64,000 nt of DNA from Pegoplata infirma. Taxonomy: Eukaryota; Arthropoda; Insecta; Diptera; Anthomyiidae. The stretch's first letter is position 1. The number at the start of each line of letters is the position of its first letter. The DNA is taken from positions 100,714,778 through 100,778,777 of the forward strand of contig OY992536.1 of assembly GCA_963921195.1 (NCBI GenBank). The letters are read 5' to 3'. Shown here in pieces: positions 57,620-64,000 of this stretch. A program made the translations under genes and the position numbers. The notes below the pieces were generated by a model. That model saw nothing but the letters and a program-made list of their open reading frames with translations. It made no database searches and was not told the origin of the DNA.

Positions 57620-57965
57620 GTTTAGATGATACAATTCAGAAACTTATTTCAAGAAAATAACAATTTTTCGCAACCAAAAATGTTTTTCGCGAAAAAATTC
57701 ACGGTATAATGGTTTGTTATGCTAGTTTAAAAAGGTTGAATGGTTTTAAATTTAAAAATTATCGCAAACGTTTAAAAATATCGTTTTTATTGTATTTGAG
57801 CATCAAAATGTTAAATCGCAAATATCGCGAATACGAGCGCTTACTTCGAAAAACGGCTAGCGCGATTGAATTCAGCGTACTTGAATTAACTTTACCAGTA
57901 GGGTACCCAGCTTGTTAAAAAAAGTGTAGAATTCAAGCACAGTGTAATTTTCTTAAAAAATAACA

Positions 57966-58491
57966 ACACTTTTCGACAAGAAAAAAATCCCAGTGAAATA
58001 TCCAACTGATTCTTATAGATTTTGCTCTCCTGGATCCAAATCTGCCATACAATTTTTTCTAGCACGTACCGTTTTTGAGATATTCGCTGTTAAAAAGTAA
58101 AAAAAAAAAACATTAGTTTTGCACATTTGGGGGTCCACTGTTATGTTGCTTCCAACAAATATGACTTGATTTCATATAAATTGGACCTCCGATTCCGAAA
58201 CTGCAATCCAAATTTTTCTAACATGTTCCGTTTTCGAGATATTCGTATTCGAGATTTTCGCGTGGAAAAATTTTTAAACGCGAATATCTCGAAAAGTAAA
58301 CATTCTAGAAAAATTTGGATTGCAGTTTTGGAATCAAGAGGTCCATTTTATATGAAACCAAGTAATATCTTTGGAAGAATCAGTGAATATCTCGAATACG
58401 GTACATGCTAAAATAAATTGGATGGCCGATTTGGCCAGGAGAGAAAAGAATCATTTGGATATTTCACTGGGTTTTTGTTGTCGAACAGTGT
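57966..58491. mobile_element. Palindromic CACTG-type element
   Basis: CACTTTTCGACAAGAAAAA and the complement of TTTTGTTGTCGAACAGTG. Arms include CCCAGTGAAATATCCAA/GGATATTTCACTGGG and AACTGCAATCCAAATTTTTC/GAAAAATTTGGATTGCAGTT. Confidence 0.75.
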
Positions 58492-58499
58492 AATTATTT

Positions 58500-60280
58500 A
58501 GCAATAACTCAAAAACTGGATCAGCTAGGATTTTCGTGTTAACGATTTTTAAAGTTAAAAACAAAGAGGAGTGAAATGCCATTAGCCGATTTTGTCACCA
58601 TTTCAACACAACCTAAACTTGCTCGAAAAGGGGTGTGAAGTAGAATCCAGGAATTACAATTGACTTTTTTACGAAATATATCTGTGAATAGTGTAGTGAA
58701 ATTAGTGTTTAACTAAATTTTTTTTGATATATATGGTTTTGAATTGAGAAAAGTGTGAAAGAAAATTTTGAATTTTTCTAAAAATTTAAGACATCCTGGT
58801 TTGTTTCTTACTAGTTTCATATTATCCAGTTATAACAATCTTCAGAAAAACTTTTAATGTCAAATTTATTCAGTTAATAGTCAATAGAACTCTATATGTG
58901 GAAATTATTAACAGATCGCAGCCGACAAGGATTGAACCCATCATCTGTAATACTTTTCTATTAAGTGCTTGTAACGTACAATCACTCTAGACAGATACGC
59001 CAAGTAGGCTGTTAAGCAAGTATCAACTAAATCATGATTTTCAATTCGTGTTTGGTTGTTGCTGTTGTTTTTTCTAACAGAAGAATTATTTTTGTAATTT
59101 GTGTAAATAAATTCTATTTCTAGTAATCATTATTCTTCTTCCTCTCCTTCATAAATTTTTTTGATTTTAATTTAGCCATAATTAAAATTTTTGTTGAAAA
59201 TAAAAAAGTGTTCAATTATTATTTTTAATTGACTCAAATAAAAACTAATCAATTTTGCTAAATCATAAACAACACTCAATTAACTTTTTCAGCTAACAGT
59301 TTTTTAAATAAATATGGATTTTCATATTCCTATAATAATTTTTTTTTTAATTAAATCAATTAAAAAATTTATCAAATATTTTTTAAATAAAACAAACACT
59401 TAAATTTAATAGTTTTTTTCCCCGTGTAGTATTTTATATAGACTTTTAAGTATAATACAAAGTTTGTGGTTTCTTTAAACACATTTTCGCACGTTTAAAT
59501 TTAAATTTTATTATCTTTACGTTTACTATTCAAATGAATAGATTAAAATTTATTAACTGTTTTAATTTTTTCTACAAGACAGAAGAATTTTCAACATAAA
59601 ATTAATGGTCTAAGCATTCTTAACATAGTTTAATACTAGGTTTCTTTAAATATATTTTTTTTTGTGTTTTTGGGGTGTGTTTTTGGTTTTAAAAAAAGAA
59701 ATAATTAAATTAAATATTTTCAAGTGTTAAAAGATTTATAAAGTAACTGACCACCTTCTAGACACGCTTTATAAATACTTTAGTACATTTTTTTTCAATT
59801 TCGTAAACAATTTTTAAATATTTAAATATTTATCCATACAATTATTTGAGTATTTATGTTTCTACAATTGTTTTAAATTCCATTTAAAATTTAATGTTTT
59901 AAAATATTACCTGTAGTTTGGTATATATTTTTTTTTGCTAAAATTAAACAAACAATACCCACGCCTCCTTTTTAATTTTATGTATATTTTAATTTTTTAA
60001 TAATTGCAAAACTTTTGTAGTTTTTTTTATATTAATTTTATTATTTTATTATCAAATAAATTAAACCACTCAATATTCTTTTCAAATTTAAATCTGAATT
60101 TTTAATATTTACTAAAAAAAAAAAACTTTCATAAACTCTAGTTAGCAACTACTTAATTGGATAATAAAGTTATTTTAGAAACCATGCGAATTCAAGGTAT
60201 GACTAACTAGCATTGATTAAGATTGAGTTTTGAAGATGTGGATTAAGCTTAAACTTAGCTTAATGTAGGCTGAAACTCTA
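58500..60280. other. AT-rich upstream sequence with one tRNA-like block
   Basis: Apart from 58918-59001 I see only A/T-rich sequence and no ORF of interest. Confidence 0.4.
58918..59001 (-). repeat. tRNA-like sequence (SINE-type)
   Basis: Minus strand GGCGTATCTGTCTAGAGTGA start, TTACAAGCACTTAATAG middle with an inserted-loop look, then B-box GATGGGTTCAATCCTTGTC. The acceptor strands do not pair well, so it is probably not a functional tRNA. Confidence 0.5.
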
Positions 60281-60389
60281 AGGCTGCACTCAAAAGAAAA
60301 TTTTTTGAAAGATATGTTAAACAAATTTCAATTTCAATTAGCAAGTTTTTAGCAGATTTTTCTGTTAAAATTAATATCTTAACACTTAC

Positions 60390-60866
60390 ATAAAAACTTC
60401 TAAAATGACAAGAGAAGTTCGTAACTTTTAGTAATTTTACAAAATTTTTACCAATAATTTAGTAATTTTACAAGCTTTTTACCAATAAAATTGTAAATCT
60501 ACAATTTTTTTGACGCTATAAGACTTACAAGGAGGTTTCGTGACTTTACGTTATTTTTTGCTATTCCTCCTATTTTACGAGAATTTCTAGTAAAAATTAC
60601 GAGCTTTTTTTGTAATTTTACAAGCTTTTTACCAATAAAATTGTTAACTTACAACTTTTTTGGCGCAATAAAACTTACAAGGAATTCTCGCGAGTTTTCT
60701 AGATTTTTTTTTTTTTTTTGTAAAAAACCTTGGAATTTTGTAAGATTACAAAAACAGTTGTAAAATTACAAAAAAATATGTAAATTTCGATCAAAAATTA
60801 TTTGTTAAAAACGCAGAAAGCTGTCAAATATTAGTAAAATGGGATTACGAGACTTTTTCTAGTAAC
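60390..60866 (+). repeat. Dispersed repeat with internal duplication
   Basis: TTTTACAAGCTTTTTACCAAT + AAAATTGT occurs at about 60466 and 60614. The last 210 bp match 44155-44365. Confidence 0.65.
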
Positions 60867-60873
60867 TTTGCAA

Positions 60874-62177
60874 CCCGAGTAAAAATTTTGATATGATGCA
60901 ATATATAATGATATGTAACACAATATATATTTATACGCAATTTGATCCGAATAATGGTGGATGTGTTTGCATTAAAAAAGATCAACTTGTATAAAATATG
61001 ATTTAATTTCATCCGAGTTTTGACCAGACATTGCCATATATTGGTGGATCTAATTTGATCTAATTGCATAAAAACATATAAAATCCTGGTGTTTTTTGGT
61101 TTGGGTTGAGATACACCACAGGTCAACGATGCATTCACCAAACATCCCAGCAAAATTTTCGGTTGCAAAGAACCGATTGTGGAACAACTTATACTTCCCT
61201 AGGACCTGTTCTAATTCTTGTGCAACACCGATTCTTTTTACATAGGGATTGTCCCAAAAGCAAGAGGTGTTTGTAAGCAAAATTAGAACATATTTTTGTT
61301 CTTCGGAATCGGTTCTAGAAGTAAAATTTGGAAAATTTTGCGCCTCCAAAATTGAGTTTTGGGCCTTACAATAATGACAAACCAGAACATTGATTTTCTG
61401 CAAATTAAAATAAAAAATATTATTAGTATTTGACCCTACCCATACAATGAAAATTTAACTTACTCACCTTTTTATTAACAATTTTCACGATTATATCCTG
61501 ATATTTCGAGAGAATTTCGTGTTTTTCCTTGGTTAACAAAAAAAGAAATGATTTTATTTTTTAATTTTTTTGACACATAATTTTTTTTTTCAATTCCTGA
61601 GAACTAAAATGTAATGAAACTTTGATTGCAGAGAACATGTTTTACAACAATTTTCACTTAACTTGTTCTGAATAACTAAAGTGTAATAGTGTATGATTAT
61701 CGCAGAACCTGTTCTAGAACAAGTGTTGTCAGAATCGGTTCTGAAAAATTTTCCTGGGATTTTATTTTCTAAAACAAAAAAAAATGTTTGGGTACGCTTC
61801 GAACCAGATAGGTGATTACATAACCCTAACAAGAAATGTTTAGGAACATTTTAAAAAGTTTCTTATACTTTGCCTAGAAAACTTTGAACATTTTTGGTTA
61901 ATTGAAAACATATATAGTTTTATATGGAACAGCATAAGCTATATATAATTTTATGTTAAATTATACAGAACAACAAATTTTGTATTGACCCTCACTTAAT
62001 TTTGTATAATTATATCAACCGTACACCTTTTAATCCGAATCATGATTAAATTATATATAACTACATATGACTGCATTTAAAAAATTTAGAAAAGATCTCA
62101 CGCGATGTATAATCATATATGATTTATTATGTTTATATCAAGTTGTATATTGTTATATATGTTTATTTTTACTCGGG
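60874..62177. mobile_element. CCCGAGTAAAAAT-ended element hosting another
   Basis: Ends CCCGAGTAAAAATTTTGATA and GTTTATTTTTACTCGGG. Interior is rich in ATATAT/TGATATG motifs. The 61146-61758 element is nested in it. Confidence 0.75.
61146..61758. mobile_element. CCCAGCAAAA-family element, copy 1
   Basis: Ends CCCAGCAAAATTTTC and GAAAAATTTTCCTGGG. On the minus strand it carries a splice-like donor AAAGGTGAGTAAGTT and acceptor TTAATTTGCAG about 70 bp apart, also kept in copy 2. Confidence 0.75.
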
Positions 62178-62379
62178 AAGTTTTTTTTTTGTGTGAACTA
62201 ATTCTCTGTCATTCAAATTCTGTTTTATGATTTTCCAAAAAGGAAAAGTCTGCAGATTTTAGATTCAAAAGCAAAAGTAAAATAAGTCTTTCATATGAAA
62301 AATCTTATGCTTTCAGATTTTTCATATTTTGATTTTAATTGGGTAAAAATTTATATTTTTATACTGTTATAATAGTTCT

Positions 62380-62660
62380 AGAACCTAAATTTGTGAATGT
62401 AGGATCATCCAAAGTAAAACAAAAGCGTTCTATCAAAAGTACTTTGGTACTTTTTTCCATTTCTTGAAATAAAAAAAACTTTTAGGAATTTCTGATACTA
62501 AGAGCATAAAAAGGGGTAAAAATTGTCTTATACTGAAAACAATACTTAATAAAAAAAGTTTTTGGAAATTTCGTCATAAAGGGTTCAAAAAGGGTTGCAT
62601 AAGGAAAATTGGTACTTTTTATAACTATTAAACCACAGAATCTCAAAATTTGATATGTAG
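62380..62660 (+). repeat. Fragment of the 'GGTACTTTTTATA' family
   Basis: GTACTTTGGTACTTTTTTCC, GGTACTTTTTATAACTATTA and TCAAAATTTGATATGTAGG. The last supplies the empty-site comparison for the 541-1862 element. Confidence 0.7.
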
Positions 62661-63354
62661 GATTCTCCTTCTCATCTGAAACATTCTGACAACACTTGTT
62701 CTAGAACAGGTTCTTCGGTAACCATACACTATTACACTTTAATTATTCAGAAGAAGTTAAGTGAAATTATTGTGAAGCTTGTTCTCTGCAATCAAAGTTT
62801 CATAACATTTTGGTTCTCAGAAATTAAAAAAAAATATGTGTCATAAAAATTAAAAAATAAATATCAATTTATTTTTGTTAACCAAGAAAAAACACGAAAT
62901 TCTACTAAAATAGCAGGATATAATCGTGAAAATTGTTGAAACAAAGGTGAGTAAATTAAATTTTCATTGTCTGGGTCGGGTCAAATACTAATAATATTAT
63001 GTTTTTTATTTTTGTTTGCAGAAAATCCATGTAACTTTGCAACTTTGGAGGCGAAAAAGGATAAATGTGTGTTAAAAAAATGTAAATATTTCATTTATAT
63101 ATGATTGTCTTTATCTTTGTTAAATAAATTAATGCAATTCAAAATATTTCTTTAATTCTTTTTCTGTTCCAAATTTTACTTCTAGAAACGATTCCGAGGA
63201 ACACAAACGTGTTCTAATTTTGTTTACAAACATCTGTTGCTTTTGGGACAATCCCTTTGTAAAAAGAATCGGTGTTGCACAAGAATTAGAACAGGTTCTA
63301 GGGAAGTATTAGTTGTTCCACAATCGCTTCTTTGCAACCTAAAATTTTGCTGGG
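62660..63354. mobile_element. CCCAGCAAAA-family element, copy 2, inverted to copy 1
   Basis: Right end AAAATTTTGCTGGG is intact, left end lost. Matches 61146-61758 in reverse over most of its length (ACAACACTTGTTCTAGAAC, GGGACAATCCCT, AGAACAGGTTCTAGGGAAGT). Confidence 0.75.
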
Positions 63355-64000
63355 AATGGCAAAGGGAGGGTAAAGCTCTGAACAGAACAAGCCCGGCACG
63401 ACTTTTTCCATACGATTTGACAGTTAAAAACCGTGACCGGCACGACAAAAAATTAAAACATATTTTATCTCCGGGTTCTCTCAATCTCCCTCCCTCTCAC
63501 ACTCCAGGGTTGCCGCATTTACACAGCAATTTTTTATTTTTTCATTCACAATGGTGTAACAAACGTACAGTAGTGCCAACTTAATCACATTGACTATGTG
63601 ATAAGCGATTTTTTTCCGTAAAATTACACTAATTGTATTAAAAGTTAGCAATACTGAACAAACAAATGACATTTTTTGCCGTCGCCGTCGCCGTCCCCCG
63701 TCATTGTTTTGAGCCTATATTCTCCGGCAACGGCAACCGTCCCCCGTGCCGTGCTTGTTCTGTTTCTACCTTAAAATGTTACTTTTTGTATGGAGAATTT
63801 CTTATTTCTTCAAAGCATATTATACGAAAAGAGCGAAATAATGGAAGTCCGTCATATTATATCAGATATGTCTGAAATTTTTGACATATATTTGGAATTG
63901 TATCATAACTAGCAAATCACATTTTCATAATTTTATAGGGCAACCAAACAAATTTTTAAAGTACAAAATATAATTAGGGAATTCACATGGGTATCGTATT
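63355..64000. other. Right edge, nothing recognised
   Basis: Contains a short GCCGTCGCCGTCGCCGTCCC tract near 63679 and CCGGCACGACAAAA. Open frames here overlap on both strands and show no domain. Confidence 0.35.

Larger units (their letters stand above)
56262..57952. mobile_element. CACTGTG-ended inverted-repeat element hosting a hAT element
   Basis: Left arm CACTGTGCTAGTCGC ... AACAAGCTGGGCACCCTGCT ... GCGCTCGTATTCGCGATATT pairs with the right arm around 57730-57952 (AATATCGCGAATACGAGCGC, GGGTACCCAGCTTGTT, AAGCACAGTG). Confidence 0.75.

Noticed and set aside
63224..63584. Overlapping open frames on both strands near the right edge
   Set aside because: They overlap each other and a MITE end, with no domain pattern.

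Overview
This is eukaryotic DNA, very AT-rich and packed with repeats. It is almost certainly from a fly (Diptera), and its large repeat-filled introns fit a calyptrate fly with an expanded genome. That placement is inferred from the gene and repeat types; no species-diagnostic locus is visible.

The one host gene I can support is an ADAMTS metalloprotease on the minus strand. It most resembles the GON-1 / ADAMTS9/20 group, which is AdamTS-A in flies. Thirteen coding exons between 43568 and 2132 join in frame through GT..AG junctions into 1153 codons with no stop. In order they encode a signal-anchor-like N-terminus, prodomain, furin site, zinc protease domain (HELGHILNMPH), disintegrin-like region, first thrombospondin repeat, cysteine-rich domain, spacer, and three more thrombospondin-type repeats. 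The reading frame is open at the last donor, so the 3' end lies beyond base 1. Introns range from 62 bp to about 14 kb, and the large ones hold nearly all the mobile DNA.

Region by region. 0.4-2.0 kb: a long terminal-inverted-repeat (TIR) element built of 21-bp repeats. 3.6-5.6 kb: a Helentron/DINE-like element split by a LINE. 5.6-12 kb: hAT-type elements and a degenerate tandem repeat family. 12.4-16.5 kb: nested DINE-like copies around a 1.95-kb palindrome. 18.2-20.8 kb: a jockey-clade LINE. 22-24.1 kb: foldback elements and a triple MITE (miniature inverted-repeat element) nest. 25.7-30.5 kb: two decayed LINE pieces with RNase H. 28.6-35.5 kb: a long inverted-repeat DNA transposon with an intact spliced 704-codon transposase-like gene. 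36-40.3 kb: an array of roughly 150-190 bp repeats. 42.5-46.3 kb: four retrotransposon primer-binding-site motifs. 48.3-51.9 kb: the tandem repeat family again, with a 16-bp satellite and a MITE carrying tRNA-like units. 52.4-64 kb, upstream of the gene: palindromes, MITEs and a hAT element.

The most interesting object is the 28.6-35.5 kb element. Several insertions can also be dated against each other, because paralogous repeat copies in the window preserve the empty target site. All alignments, splice joins and translations were done by eye.
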